Source of the DNA: JAMCUI01 sp964520615
GTDB lineage: Bacteria > Patescibacteriota > Microgenomatia > 2-02-FULL-39-11
Length of the DNA stretch: 64,000 nt
Direction of reading: 5' to 3'
Assembly: GCA_964520615.1 (NCBI GenBank)
Contig: CAZFNL010000137.1
Location: 1-64,000, forward strand
In this document: positions 7,493 through 16,265 of the stretch, piece by piece
Layout of the letters: every line of letters begins with the position of its first letter
Position numbering within the stretch: the stretch's first letter is position 1
Program-made: the position numbers and the translations under genes
Notes under the pieces: model-generated
What the model was told of the DNA's origin: nothing
What the model saw: the letters and a program-made list of their open reading frames with translations, nothing else
The model's database searches: none

Positions 7493-8187
7493 ATGTCCAT
7501 AAAAAAGATAATCGACATTAAAGTACTTACATTTGATTGTTACGGAACACTTATCGACTGGGATAGTGGGATCAAATCATTTTTCAGGGAAATCCTGTTT
7601 CAGGGAAATCCTGCCAAATACAGAGCAAAAAATATTGATGAAATAATAAAACGGTGGGAAACTATTCAATTCCAACTCATCAAGGAAAATATCTCCCCTA
7701 TAAAGAACTACAGAATAAAAGCTTTACTTGGGTATTTCGTGAGCACAATGTCACAGCTCAATTTGATGTAGGAAAAAGTTTCTTAGAAAAAATCTCTTCA
7801 TGGAAGCCGTTTCCCGATGTTTATCCGGTTTTGTCTCAGCTAAAAAGGCACTATAAACTTGTTCTTATTTCTAACGGTACCGCAGAAATACTGAAAAAGA
7901 ATGCAAAAAAGATGAAGATCGAATTTGACAAAATTATATCTGCAGAATCGATTGGAGCTTATAAGCCTAGCGTAGATGTTTTTCGCTATGCTCTAAAACA
8001 ACTACGGATACCAATATCCGAACTTCTTCATATAGCCGCAGGATACAAATACGATATTATCCCCGCAAAAACTCTTGGGATTAAGACAGTCTGGGTAAAG
8101 AGAAAGAAAATGACCCAACCGGGTAAAATATCTCCTGACTATGAAGTAACAAACTTAACTCCTTTGTCTAGAATCCTTGGTTTATAA
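7493..8187 (+). pseudogene. HAD-superfamily phosphatase (haloacid dehalogenase type) with a frameshift
   Basis: Two overlapping frames together make one HAD hydrolase. The first (from ATG 7493) carries motif I, FDCYGTLID, with the nucleophile aspartate, up to about KENISP. The second, offset by -1, continues from about 7703 (YKELQNKSF) to TAA at 8187 and carries motif II (LISNGT), motif III lysine (AYKPS) and motif IV (KYDIIPA). All four catalytic motifs survive, so the damage is one lost base near the CCCC run at about 7698-7702. No slippery heptamer is present. Relatives are haloacid dehalogenases or small phosphatases with broad substrates. It could also be an assembly error. Confidence 0.65.
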
Positions 8188-8684
8188 TTTCTTTTTCCAA
8201 CTAGACCAATATTTTTCAACCGTTACCTTCATCTTTTTCTTTAAAATCTCCTTGGAAAAGCGGAGTGAATTTTTACGGCAAAGTGACGATGAGTAATAAC
8301 CTCTCTGAAAGTTTTCAATAGCGGATATTAATGAATCTTCTGTTTGAGAATCGTATAATTCTCCGGTTTTGCCGGCAGTAACGCTTTCTTTGGCTCCTCC
8401 GGCGTTGAAAGCAATTACCGGCTTGCCGCAGGCCTGGGCTTCAATGGCGGTTAATCCAAAGTCTTCTTCTTGGGGAAAGACAAGAGCCTGACAGTTCTGA
8501 TAGTATCTAATCAATTTTTCACCTCCTTTCCCTGACTTTTTCTGTAATTCTGCTTTTTCCCTTATATAGATCAGACGAACACGAGCCTCGCTTATCCCAA
8601 AAAGATCGGAGATTTTCCTAAATGTAGAGCCGTTATCATACATTTGGATGATTTTTTATTCCTTTCGACCTTTTCTTGTGGCAT
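8182..8684 (-). pseudogene. Chimera: helix-turn-helix N-terminus joined to a glycosyltransferase C-terminus, frameshifted
   Basis: From the ATG at 8682-8684 (with AAAGGA six bases upstream) the frame reads MPQEKVERNKK, then must shift at an A6 run (8652-8657 on the plus strand shows T6) to continue IIQMYDNGSTFRKISDLFG as a helix-turn-helix of the sigma region 4 or regulator type. After about 45 residues the protein turns into the C-terminal third of a GT4 glycosyltransferase: EEDFGLTAIEAQACGKPV carries the EX7E motif. That part closely matches the C-terminus of the glycosyltransferase at 42933-44048. The GT lacks its N-terminal acceptor-binding domain and cannot be a working transferase alone. 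Most likely two gene remnants joined by deletion. Confidence 0.55.
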
Positions 8685-8736
8685 ATTGATTTCCTTTGAA
8701 AAAAACCTTATAACGTTGGGTATATCTTAAAAGCCA

Positions 8737-8765
8737 CAAAAAAAGAGCGCCTTGTAAGGCGCTCC
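8737..8765 (-). terminator. Rho-independent terminator of the dcw operon
   Basis: A 9 bp perfect stem (GAGCGCCTT with AAGGCGCTC, 8745-8764) is followed on the minus strand by a run of seven T residues. It lies 25 bases beyond the ftsZ stop codon and is well placed to end the dcw transcript. Confidence 0.8.
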
Positions 8766-8789
8766 ACGAGAAAGTCTTACGCTTTTTTG

Positions 8790-9926
8790 CTAATGTTGCT
8801 TACCTTGTCGAAGGAATGCGGGGATGTCCCAATCATCTTCTTCTGGAGACACATTATCATCTTGCTGTTGCTGCTGGTTTGAACTGACAGCAACACTTGA
8901 AGATGGAATTGACATGTCTTCGCGCATTACAGGAGATTCCATTTTTGCAGACAGCTCTTTTAATCTTTTCTTTGTTTCGTCAAACCCGGTCGCAATTACT
9001 GTAATTTTTACCTGATCAACCATTTGTTCATCAATTGTCGCCCCAAAAATGATATTGGCATCAGGATCCACCGAGGCAGCAATTAATTTGGAGGCTTCGT
9101 CCACCTCATTCATCGTCAGATCAGATCCGCCGGTAATATTGTAAAGCACGCCTTTAGCCCCATCAATTGATAACTCCAGAAGAGGTGATGAAATTGCCAT
9201 CCGAGCAGCGGCTGATGCCCTGTTTTCTCCTACCCCAGTACCAATTCCCATCAGTGCACTCCCCGCATTGCTCATAATAGTCCTCACATCGGCAAAATCC
9301 ACATTTATTAAACCCGGCAAGGTGATCAGATCAGAGATGCCGGTAACTCCTTGACCTAGAACAGAATCAACAATTTTGAATGCTTCAACTAGTGTCATTT
9401 TTTTATCCACTACATCCAAAATTCTCTGGTTAGGGATAACAATAAGAGTATCCACTTTCTCCTTAAGATTGAGAATTCCTTCTTCTGCTGCCAGCATTCT
9501 TCTTGTTCCTTCAAAAGCAAAAGGTTTTGTGACCACAGCTACAGTAAGAGCTCCAATTTCTCTCGCAACTTCTGCAATAATTGGCGTCGCACCGGTTCCC
9601 GTACCTCCACCCTCTCCACACGTTAGAAAAACCATATCAGTCTCTAGAAGAGACTCTTTCATCTTTTCCCTGGATTCCTCAGCAGACTGTTTGCCAATTT
9701 CGGGGTTTCCACCTGCACCAAGCCCTTTGGTTATATCATCACCGATCTGTATTTTAACTTGAGCAGCACACGTCAATAATGCTTGAGCATCTGTATTAAC
9801 ACCGATAAAATCCACCCCCTGTATCGTGGAAGCAGCAATCATAGAATTAATTGCGTTACATCCTCCACCACCGATACCGATAACTTTTATTTTGGCAAAA
9901 CGCGCAATATCAGGTTTGATCAACAT
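8790..9926 (-). CDS. ftsZ: Cell division protein FtsZ
   Basis: FtsZ is the tubulin-like GTPase that forms the division ring. The 378-residue protein starts at ATG with IKVIGIGGGGCNAINSM (nucleotide loop), and has the tubulin signature GEGGGTGTGATP at about residue 106 and the T7 synergy loop region (NVDFADVRTIMS). After about residue 320 comes a Ser/Gln-rich linker, then the C-terminal peptide WDIPAFLRQG that docks onto FtsA. All parts are present. It is the last gene of the dcw cluster, 40 bases after ftsA and just before a strong terminator. A relic of the same C-terminal peptide occurs at 1016-1081. Confidence 0.98.
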   Translation of the reverse strand: MLIKPDIARFAKIKVIGIGGGGCNAINSMIAASTIQGVDFIGVNTDAQALLTCAAQVKIQIGDDITKGLGAGGNPEIGKQSAEESREKMKESLLETDMVFLTCGEGGGTGTGATPIIAEVAREIGALTVAVVTKPFAFEGTRRMLAAEEGILNLKEKVDTLIVIPNQRILDVVDKKMTLVEAFKIVDSVLGQGVTGISDLITLPGLINVDFADVRTIMSNAGSALMGIGTGVGENRASAAARMAISSPLLELSIDGAKGVLYNITGGSDLTMNEVDEASKLIAASVDPDANIIFGATIDEQMVDQVKITVIATGFDETKKRLKELSAKMESPVMREDMSIPSSSVAVSSNQQQQQDDNVSPEEDDWDIPAFLRQGKQH

Positions 9927-9966
9927 GAATTAGAGTCCTTTCTGGGCAGAAAAATATGGAAACAGA

Positions 9967-11277
9967 TTAGGGTAAAAAAGATTTTACCAGATCGACTACT
10001 CTTCCAGCAACGCCTTGTATGGGTACTTTTCCCACAATCTTTGTCAATTTATTCAGATTAAACTTTTCCTTCATCACTACTCCTGTTTTTGAGGCATAAA
10101 TTACAAGTCCAGAGGCCGTTGCGTAGGTAGGAGTAATGATTTCATCCACCAACCCCGTAATATTGGTCGGTACTCCAACTCTCACCTGCATTGCAAGGTT
10201 TCTTTTGGCGGTTTCCACTATTCCCAAAGTTTCTGATCCTCCTCCGGTAATAACAATTCCTGCAGGCGTTAATCCTCCAAAACCGCTCTTTTTTATCTCA
10301 AGTCCTATCATGGTAAATATCTCATTCAATCGCGGCCTTATGATACCTTCTATCAAGGTTTTTTTAGATACCTTGTTTAACCCTTCAGATAAGTGCAGAT
10401 TTGATAAATCCATACTGTCATGATCGTCTTTCTCTTTACCTTTTTTTGTATTATCGGATTGTATTGACTGTGGAAGAGTCATCTCTGGTTCCTTCTTATT
10501 TAGTGCCAACTTTATTTTTTCCGCACTTTCTAAAGAAATTCTCAAACCTATAGCTAGATCATTTGTTATATTTCTAGCACCTACAGGCAAAACAGATGAA
10601 TACGAAAGTGAACCATCTACAAACATACAAATATCAGTCGTTCCTCCACCTATATCAACCAGTACTACTCCTAATTCTTTTTCTGTTTCCGTTAATACAG
10701 CTGTACTAGATGCTAACCCACCAAAGACAAATCCGTCTACATCAATCCCCACAAGCGACGCGCATTTTTCTAGGTTGCGAAGAGCAGTTCCTCCAGTAGT
10801 AATAATATGAGTATTCACTTCAAGCCTGACACCGGTCATCCCCACAGGATCCTTTATTCCCTCTTGTGAATCCACAATAAATTCTCTTGGAAGAACATGA
10901 AGGATTTCTCGGGTTGAAGGAAGATTGACCGCTCTAGCTGCCTCCACAGCTCGATTTATATCTTCTGGTGTAATTTCTTTTTGTGGTTCGGCAACAGCCA
11001 CTACTCCATGGGAATTCTGAGACATAATATGCGAACCACCCACTGATAGAAACGCTGAGGAGATAGAATAACCCGCCATTCTTTCTGAGGCTTCAAGACT
11101 TTCTACAATAGCTGCAGTTGACTCTTCTATATCGACTATTTGACCTTTTCTGATTCCTCTGCTTTTTACACTTGCCACTCCCATCACGTTTACAGTACCC
11201 TCTTCCCCCACAGAAGCTATAATAGTGGTAATTTTTGTTGTACCGATGTCTATTCCGGCAACTATTCTTTTACTCAT
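9967..11277 (-). CDS. ftsA: Cell division protein FtsA
   Basis: FtsA is the actin-like ATPase that ties FtsZ to the membrane. From the preferred ATG at 11277 (the frame opens with TTG at 11298) the protein begins KRIVAGIDIGTTKI, the phosphate-1 loop; the SHS2 domain follows; the phosphate-2 loop is VLVDIGGGTTDI and the adenosine motif is IVITGGGSE. A variable charged stretch (KKGKEKDDHD) interrupts the fold around residue 290. The last 15 or so residues (GRVVDLVKSFLP) make an amphipathic helix suited to membrane binding. It sits between ftsQ and ftsZ in the classical order. Confidence 0.96.
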   Translation of the reverse strand: MSKRIVAGIDIGTTKITTIIASVGEEGTVNVMGVASVKSRGIRKGQIVDIEESTAAIVESLEASERMAGYSISSAFLSVGGSHIMSQNSHGVVAVAEPQKEITPEDINRAVEAARAVNLPSTREILHVLPREFIVDSQEGIKDPVGMTGVRLEVNTHIITTGGTALRNLEKCASLVGIDVDGFVFGGLASSTAVLTETEKELGVVLVDIGGGTTDICMFVDGSLSYSSVLPVGARNITNDLAIGLRISLESAEKIKLALNKKEPEMTLPQSIQSDNTKKGKEKDDHDSMDLSNLHLSEGLNKVSKKTLIEGIIRPRLNEIFTMIGLEIKKSGFGGLTPAGIVITGGGSETLGIVETAKRNLAMQVRVGVPTNITGLVDEIITPTYATASGLVIYASKTGVVMKEKFNLNKLTKIVGKVPIQGVAGRVVDLVKSFLP

Positions 11278-11355
11278 AAACTTTTTTCTAATAAGCAACA
11301 GTGTATCGCTTATTTTGGAGTTTTTCTATCTGATAATTGCGCCGGTTAATTTTAT

Positions 11356-12060
11356 TTATTTTGAGTAAATATTGTCTCCATTTGATAATACAACAATCGG
11401 CTTATCAAAGCGAAAATCCACCTTACTGACAAATTTACCCTCTATTCTAAACCTAGATATTATTACTTGTAAAGAGGCAGCTACCGAAGGAACATCTGCG
11501 GTAAATGATACCATCACTATGCTGTCATCTTTCATATATGCAGTAAAATAATTTTCATTATTATTTATTTCTATTTTCCTAACTGTCAAACCGGCTTTAT
11601 TCAAATCAACTATCATATCCACTGATTTTTGTATTCGCCAATCAGCTTTCTGATCTTTGTATATGGGTATACCACCAGCTTGAACAGTTGGCAGATTATT
11701 GTTAAGCGCATCAAGTGTATAGATTCCGTTAGAGTCCACATCTCCGCTTACATTGCCGCTAACCACGTGTACAAGAGGAATCCTCATATCTGTTTGAACA
11801 ATAATAGTGTTTATATACCTCTTGTCCAATCTGATTTTTTTTAACACCATATTTTTCTCCAATAGGTTTTTTTCCAATCTTTCTGTATCCATAAATAGTA
11901 GATTTTGGCCAGCGAGCATATCTAAGTCCTTAAGGTTTGTATCATAACTAATAACGATTACCCTGCGTACTTCAAATAAACTGTAAGAAATATAAAGAGC
12001 GGTTAAAACTGTTAGAAAAACCATTAAAATTAATATTTTTATGGGAAGGTAACGTTTCAT
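11356..12060 (-). CDS. ftsQ: Cell division protein FtsQ/DivIB-like
   Basis: A 234-residue bitopic membrane protein: a short cytoplasmic N-terminus (MKRYLPIK), one membrane segment at about residues 8-28, a POTRA-like domain (starting FEVRRVIVISYDTNL, with LAGQNLLFMDTERLE), then a FtsQ-type beta domain. FtsQ links the FtsZ/FtsA side to the late division proteins FtsL, FtsW and FtsI, which are all in this cluster. Sequence conservation in this family is low; the call rests on length, topology, the POTRA pattern and the position between murG and ftsA. Confidence 0.82.
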   Translation of the reverse strand: MKRYLPIKILILMVFLTVLTALYISYSLFEVRRVIVISYDTNLKDLDMLAGQNLLFMDTERLEKNLLEKNMVLKKIRLDKRYINTIIVQTDMRIPLVHVVSGNVSGDVDSNGIYTLDALNNNLPTVQAGGIPIYKDQKADWRIQKSVDMIVDLNKAGLTVRKIEINNNENYFTAYMKDDSIVMVSFTADVPSVAASLQVIISRFRIEGKFVSKVDFRFDKPIVVLSNGDNIYSK

Positions 12061-12117
12061 CTTGTAGAAATAATAGGTTTATAAACTTTCTAAATCAGGA
12101 TTTGCTCAAAAGGAAGA

Positions 12118-13305
12118 TTATAATTTAATACATCTGTTAATTACGTCAAGCATTCTTTTACTTCCGTCTTTTATCAACAATCTTTGCGCAGATAACGCAT
12201 TTTTCTTATAGAATTTATAGTTATTTTTTACTTTCAAGATCACTCTTAGCATATATTCAGGAGTATTATCCTGTTCAACAATTTCTGCCATACCAAGATC
12301 ACTTAAATATTTTGCGTTATATTGCTGTTCATTGCCAGCAGCCCAAGGCAGTGGAATAAAAATTGAGGGCATTGCAAAATATTGGACTTCGGCTGTCGTG
12401 TTTGCGCCTGACCTACCCAATATCAAATCAGAGCAAGATAAAATATTTTTTATTTCAAAAGGATCAACATGTTTTATAATTCTATAGTTATTTTGTAAAT
12501 AATTTGGTAGACGACTTTTTAGTCTATCTAGAATTTCAAAATCTTTACCGTTATTCGCAGCCCCAGTCTGGTGTAATATCCTAAAGTTCTTCAATAATTC
12601 AGTCATAACTGGTCTAACCATATTGTTTACCGATCTTGAACCAAGGCTGCCTCCCGTAATAAAAAGAAAAGGTAATTTTTCATCGCCAAATCCCAATGAT
12701 TGTTTTTCTTTATTTATATCTTTTTTAGATTTTGAACTATTTACAGATTTATTAGTAAAAGAGTTATGGTAGTTTGTACTATCTGAAAATTTCATAGGTA
12801 ACCCGGTCATCTCCACTTTTATCCCCGTAGGAATTTTCGCTGTGTCACTCCAACTAACACAAACTTCTGTTGAGATTCTACTAATGATTCTGTTCGTTAA
12901 TCCCATCACATGTGTTTGTTCATGAGTAACAATCGATATATCCAGTAGATTTGCCGCTAAAGAAATAGGCAAAGCTACATATCCTCCAAAAGAAAGTACT
13001 AATTTTGGTTTTACTCGTATTAATATCAATAGACTTTGTATTATTGACATTGGAAAGCGTAGAAGTGACCTGAGTGTATAGATGGTAAACTTTCTCTGAA
13101 GCCTGGCTGGATTCAATTCTATAAATGGGATATTGTATGATATGGCAGTTTGGTATTCCAAAGAAAAAGCACTATCCCCCTCCAATGCAATTTTTCTTCC
13201 AACATAATAAATCTTATATTTTTTTTCTTTCTGAATTTCGCAAATTACCGCCAGTGCTGGTGATAAATGGCCACCACAAATTATAATCGGAATTCTATCA
13301 TCCAT
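12118..13305 (-). CDS. murG: UDP-GlcNAc--lipid I GlcNAc transferase MurG
   Basis: MurG adds GlcNAc to lipid I on the inner face of the membrane, giving lipid II. The 395-residue protein has the glycine-rich loop IIICGGHLSPALAV at the N-terminus (shorter than the usual GGTGGHxxPA form), VLSFGGYVALPI, the second glycine loop FITGGSLGSRSVN at about residue 212, and the donor-binding motif LGRSGANTTAEV with IPLPWAAGNEQ after it. A Lys/Ser-rich insert (about residues 180-200) separates the two domains. It follows ftsW by 37 bases. All expected regions are present. Confidence 0.93.
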   Translation of the reverse strand: MDDRIPIIICGGHLSPALAVICEIQKEKKYKIYYVGRKIALEGDSAFSLEYQTAISYNIPFIELNPARLQRKFTIYTLRSLLRFPMSIIQSLLILIRVKPKLVLSFGGYVALPISLAANLLDISIVTHEQTHVMGLTNRIISRISTEVCVSWSDTAKIPTGIKVEMTGLPMKFSDSTNYHNSFTNKSVNSSKSKKDINKEKQSLGFGDEKLPFLFITGGSLGSRSVNNMVRPVMTELLKNFRILHQTGAANNGKDFEILDRLKSRLPNYLQNNYRIIKHVDPFEIKNILSCSDLILGRSGANTTAEVQYFAMPSIFIPLPWAAGNEQQYNAKYLSDLGMAEIVEQDNTPEYMLRVILKVKNNYKFYKKNALSAQRLLIKDGSKRMLDVINRCIKL

Positions 13306-13341
13306 AAGTATACAAACAATATATTATATACATATATTAAT

Positions 13342-14454
13342 CTATCTAGAGGTTATATGACGATTAATATTGAGGACTATTCCCACTGCAGTAAGAGAAA
13401 CGATAAGATTGGAACCTCCGAAAGAAACAAATGGCAAAGGTACACCCGTAAGAGGCAAAAGCGCAACGATTGCTCCCAGATTTATGGCTGCTTGGAATCC
13501 AAAAAATGCCAATATCCCGGATGCCAGAAGAAAGCTGTGTTTATCTGGAGCATTTCTCACCACTTGATAAATTTTGTATAAGAAAAAAAGATAAATTCCG
13601 ATAAATATTATCGACCCGATAAAACCAAATTCTTCTCCAATTATTGCAAATATTGAGTCAGTGGTGGCTTCGGGTAAAAACTGATACTTTTGCGTTGAAG
13701 ATCCCAATCCTACACCAAACCATCCGCCCGATCCGAGTGAAATTAATATTTGTCGTATATGATATGACGCACCCAATGGATCAACGCTTGGATTTAAGAA
13801 TGTAGTCAACCTACGAAATCTATATGGAGATGATATTGCCAGTATTACAACTGACAGAACTGTCGCTGGAACCAAAAGGATAAAATGCAATATTGAAGCT
13901 CCTGATAAAAAATACATTGCCACAGCAATACACGTAACAATTATGGCCGTGCCCAAATCCGGTTGGACAATAATAAGACCTACAACCAAAAAAAGAAGGA
14001 GAAGAAAAGCCGTAAATCTACCCTTTTCTTTACTGGAGAACCAAGCGGATAGATAAAAGATAAGAGTCAACTTGGCCAGTTCGGCAGGTTGGAAATTAAA
14101 AATGCTTCCTATTCCTATCCATCTATGAGCACCCAAAGCTCTTACACCTATTCCAGGAATAAATACAGCAATAAGAGTGGCGATTGTAACAAGCATGAAA
14201 ATAACAGACCAGTTATAATATTTCTTATAAGGAATCATAAAAGCCACAAACATACCAACCATTCCTATTATAAAATTTATAAACTGTTCACGGACGAAAT
14301 GATATTGATTACCAAAATCTTTGAAAGCGGTTACATTTGAGGACTCAAACATCATTAGAAGTCCAAATAAGGCTATAAATATAGCCAAACCAGCTATCCA
14401 CCAGTCTAGTTGTCTTTTCTGATGGAGAAGTTTTACTCTTTCTTTTCTTACCAT
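13342..14454 (-). CDS. ftsW: Lipid II polymerase FtsW (SEDS family)
   Basis: FtsW polymerises lipid II glycan strands at the septum together with FtsI. The 370-residue protein has about ten membrane segments. SEDS signatures visible are IGIGSIFNFQPAELAKL (the F-x-P-x-E-x-x-K core), QPDLGTAI, FGVGLGSSTQKYQFLPEATTDSIFAIIGEE with the catalytic-loop E and D pattern, and GVPLPFVSFGGSNL. It could be RodA by sequence class, but its place between mraY and murG in the dcw cluster favours FtsW. A 321-base gap on its upstream side carries a palindromic repeat. Confidence 0.93.
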   Translation of the reverse strand: MVRKERVKLLHQKRQLDWWIAGLAIFIALFGLLMMFESSNVTAFKDFGNQYHFVREQFINFIIGMVGMFVAFMIPYKKYYNWSVIFMLVTIATLIAVFIPGIGVRALGAHRWIGIGSIFNFQPAELAKLTLIFYLSAWFSSKEKGRFTAFLLLLFLVVGLIIVQPDLGTAIIVTCIAVAMYFLSGASILHFILLVPATVLSVVILAISSPYRFRRLTTFLNPSVDPLGASYHIRQILISLGSGGWFGVGLGSSTQKYQFLPEATTDSIFAIIGEEFGFIGSIIFIGIYLFFLYKIYQVVRNAPDKHSFLLASGILAFFGFQAAINLGAIVALLPLTGVPLPFVSFGGSNLIVSLTAVGIVLNINRHITSR

Positions 14455-14580
14455 TTTTTAAAGCTTTGACAATATTACCGTCAAAAGAATTTATATAATA
14501 CGCCTTGCAAAAAACTGCTTAGACCATCAAATAGTATTTATCGAATGCGGATAAATCCATCAGAGCGATAAATATCTCAG

Positions 14581-14671
14581 CTTCGCTTGGTGAATTCCAT
14601 TACGGCAGATTGAAACTCCCTCGACTTTACGGCTCACCTCGCTGACAAGCGGGTCAAGGAATTCCGCGAAG
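14581..14671. repeat. Long imperfect inverted repeat in the ftsW-mraY gap
   Basis: Arms 14581-14598 and 14658-14671 pair as cttcgc(ttggt)gaattcc against ggaattccgcgaag, a 13 bp match with a 5-base bulge. Inside sits a smaller hairpin whose sequence (14631-14655, ggctc-cctcgctg-aagcgggtc) recurs almost exactly at 33736-33761 downstream of another gene. The rest of the 14455-14775 gap shows no gene. It looks like a REP/MITE-type mobile palindrome rather than a terminator, as no T-run follows. Confidence 0.5.
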
Positions 14672-14775
14672 GCTGGTTAAAACACACCACAAATTTAGTC
14701 TGCTTCGGACTAAAGCAAGTTACTCCCTTACGAATAAACTATTTTCCCTACCGACTTTCATATGGATTCCCTGAA

Positions 14776-15816
14776 TTAAACCACAAAAGTAATCCATAAG
14801 CCTACAATTGCAAAAACTAAACCTACGAGCCAAGCACGAAATACTATTGTCGATTCATTCCAACCCCTTGACTGCAACCATAAATGAAAAGGAGCTGCAG
14901 ATATAATTTTTTTGCCCCGATATTTCTTACTGAGAAGTTGCGCAAATGAAGAGGCAACTTCAGCAACAAAAATCCCACCTATTATCACAAGAGAAAAAAC
15001 TTTCCCCAATAGAAGACCAATTACGGCAAAAGTGGCGCCGAAGGATAGAGCCCCAACGTCTCCTAAAAATATGCGAGCTGGAAATATATTAAAGTACAAA
15101 AAAGCAACCACCCCCCCCAGCCATATACCTATAAACATCGAAAGAGTAGTATCCAAAATCGCGTGAGAAATTACCCAGAAAGAAACAAGCGCGATTAGAA
15201 GCGCTCCTGCGGCCAATCCATCCAAACCATCAGTAATATTATATGCATTTGCAAATGCAGTAATAACAAATGCAGCAAAAGGGATATAAAATATACCCAA
15301 GTTAATTACTCCAACCACCGGTACATTAATTATTCCTATTTTAAGTTCCGAAAAAAGCCAGTATGATACAACTAATGACAATATGATTTCCAATATCAAC
15401 TTGTAATGCAACTTTAGCCCGAAAAATGTTTCTCCGCCATGAGGTATAATTACTTTTCTTATATCATCAAACAATCCCACAAGACCAAAAGATATAAAAG
15501 TAAAAATCAATATTTTTAATTCACTCCCGATATTTGGATAAATTGAGGTTATTGGCACCCAGAAATAATATAAAAGGGGAAAACTGAGAAAAAAAAGGAG
15601 GGAAGTTATCGTAATTATAAGCAAACCTCCCCCAACAGGAGTACCGGCTTTGAATTTATTTAGTTTATCAAAAATTGGAGTCGGGAGATTAAAAGCGTCT
15701 TTAGTCTTTTGATTTTGCCTTTGTACCTTAAATTTATATAACAGATTTATAAAAGGTATCAACGTAATCGAGTGAATTATAAAGGATAAAATTAATAGAC
15801 TTAAAATTAATCCCAT
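14776..15816 (-). CDS. mraY: Phospho-N-acetylmuramoyl-pentapeptide transferase MraY
   Basis: MraY moves phospho-MurNAc-pentapeptide from UDP to undecaprenyl phosphate, forming lipid I. The 346-residue protein has about ten membrane segments and the family motifs GLFDDIRKV (Asp pair near the active site), NAYNITDGLDGLAAG, FLGDVGALSFG and the C-terminal loop PFHLWLQSRGW (HHxxE-like region, here with a single His). It is separated from the next upstream gene, a diacylglycerol kinase, by eight bases. The missing second histidine of the usual HHH loop is a mild oddity. Confidence 0.93.
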   Translation of the reverse strand: MGLILSLLILSFIIHSITLIPFINLLYKFKVQRQNQKTKDAFNLPTPIFDKLNKFKAGTPVGGGLLIITITSLLFFLSFPLLYYFWVPITSIYPNIGSELKILIFTFISFGLVGLFDDIRKVIIPHGGETFFGLKLHYKLILEIILSLVVSYWLFSELKIGIINVPVVGVINLGIFYIPFAAFVITAFANAYNITDGLDGLAAGALLIALVSFWVISHAILDTTLSMFIGIWLGGVVAFLYFNIFPARIFLGDVGALSFGATFAVIGLLLGKVFSLVIIGGIFVAEVASSFAQLLSKKYRGKKIISAAPFHLWLQSRGWNESTIVFRAWLVGLVFAIVGLWITFVV

Positions 15817-15824
15817 AAAAAAGA

Positions 15825-16214
15825 CTACTTAATTAAAAAAGAATGAAAAACTATTAAAGAATAAATTCTTGGAAGAAAAACTAAACAACCCACAATTGTT
15901 GCTCCGATTGCTGTCAGAAGCATCATTCCTGCTGATACATCCTTAGCGATTTTGGCTTGTTGATGCCATTCAGTAGAAATAAGATCAGTCATTGATTCGA
16001 TGGAAGTATTGACCATTTCTACAGACAATCCAAATACTATGGTTAGAACAATTAATATAATCTCTACAGTTGAGATACTTAAAGCTATAGAAAGAAATAT
16101 GGCAATAGCTGAAAAGAAAACGTGAACTCTAAAGTTCGGTTGAGTCGAAAATGCCCATTTTATACCACTTGCCGCATTCTTGAACGATATATGATGGCGT
16201 CTTATAAGTCCCAT
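15825..16214 (-). CDS. dgkA: Diacylglycerol kinase / undecaprenol kinase (DgkA family)
   Basis: A 129-residue protein with three membrane segments, typical of the small DgkA family. The N-terminal amphipathic part (FKNAASGIKWAF) and the active-site helix (FGLSVEMVNTSIESMTDLI, holding the E-x-x-N-T-x-I-E motif) are clear. In Gram-positive bacteria such enzymes phosphorylate undecaprenol to recycle the lipid carrier; its place next to mraY in a cell-wall cluster fits that role better than diacylglycerol metabolism. Confidence 0.88.
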   Translation of the reverse strand: MGLIRRHHISFKNAASGIKWAFSTQPNFRVHVFFSAIAIFLSIALSISTVEIILIVLTIVFGLSVEMVNTSIESMTDLISTEWHQQAKIAKDVSAGMMLLTAIGATIVGCLVFLPRIYSLIVFHSFLIK

Positions 16215-16265
16215 GAATTTAATTATAACAGAATGTCAAATTGATAATTTCAAAATATTTAGTTA

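Noticed and set aside
7690..7710. Programmed -1 frameshift in the HAD gene
   Set aside because: No X-XXY-YYZ slippery heptamer and no clear stimulating structure; HAD phosphatases are not known to use frameshifting.
8519..8529. Perfect AAAGGAGGTGA before a TTG as a separate start for the glycosyltransferase fragment
   Set aside because: The fragment lacks the acceptor domain and would not be a functional enzyme; the site is explained by Gly-Lys-Gly-Gly-Glu codons.
9376..9762. Long plus-strand frame opposite ftsZ (and similar ones opposite other genes)
   Set aside because: Composition reflects the antisense of a conserved gene; no ribosome site or family match.
14455..14775. tRNA or structured RNA gene in the ftsW-mraY gap
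   Set aside because: No cloverleaf or CCA-type acceptor stem found; the folding is explained by the palindromic repeat.
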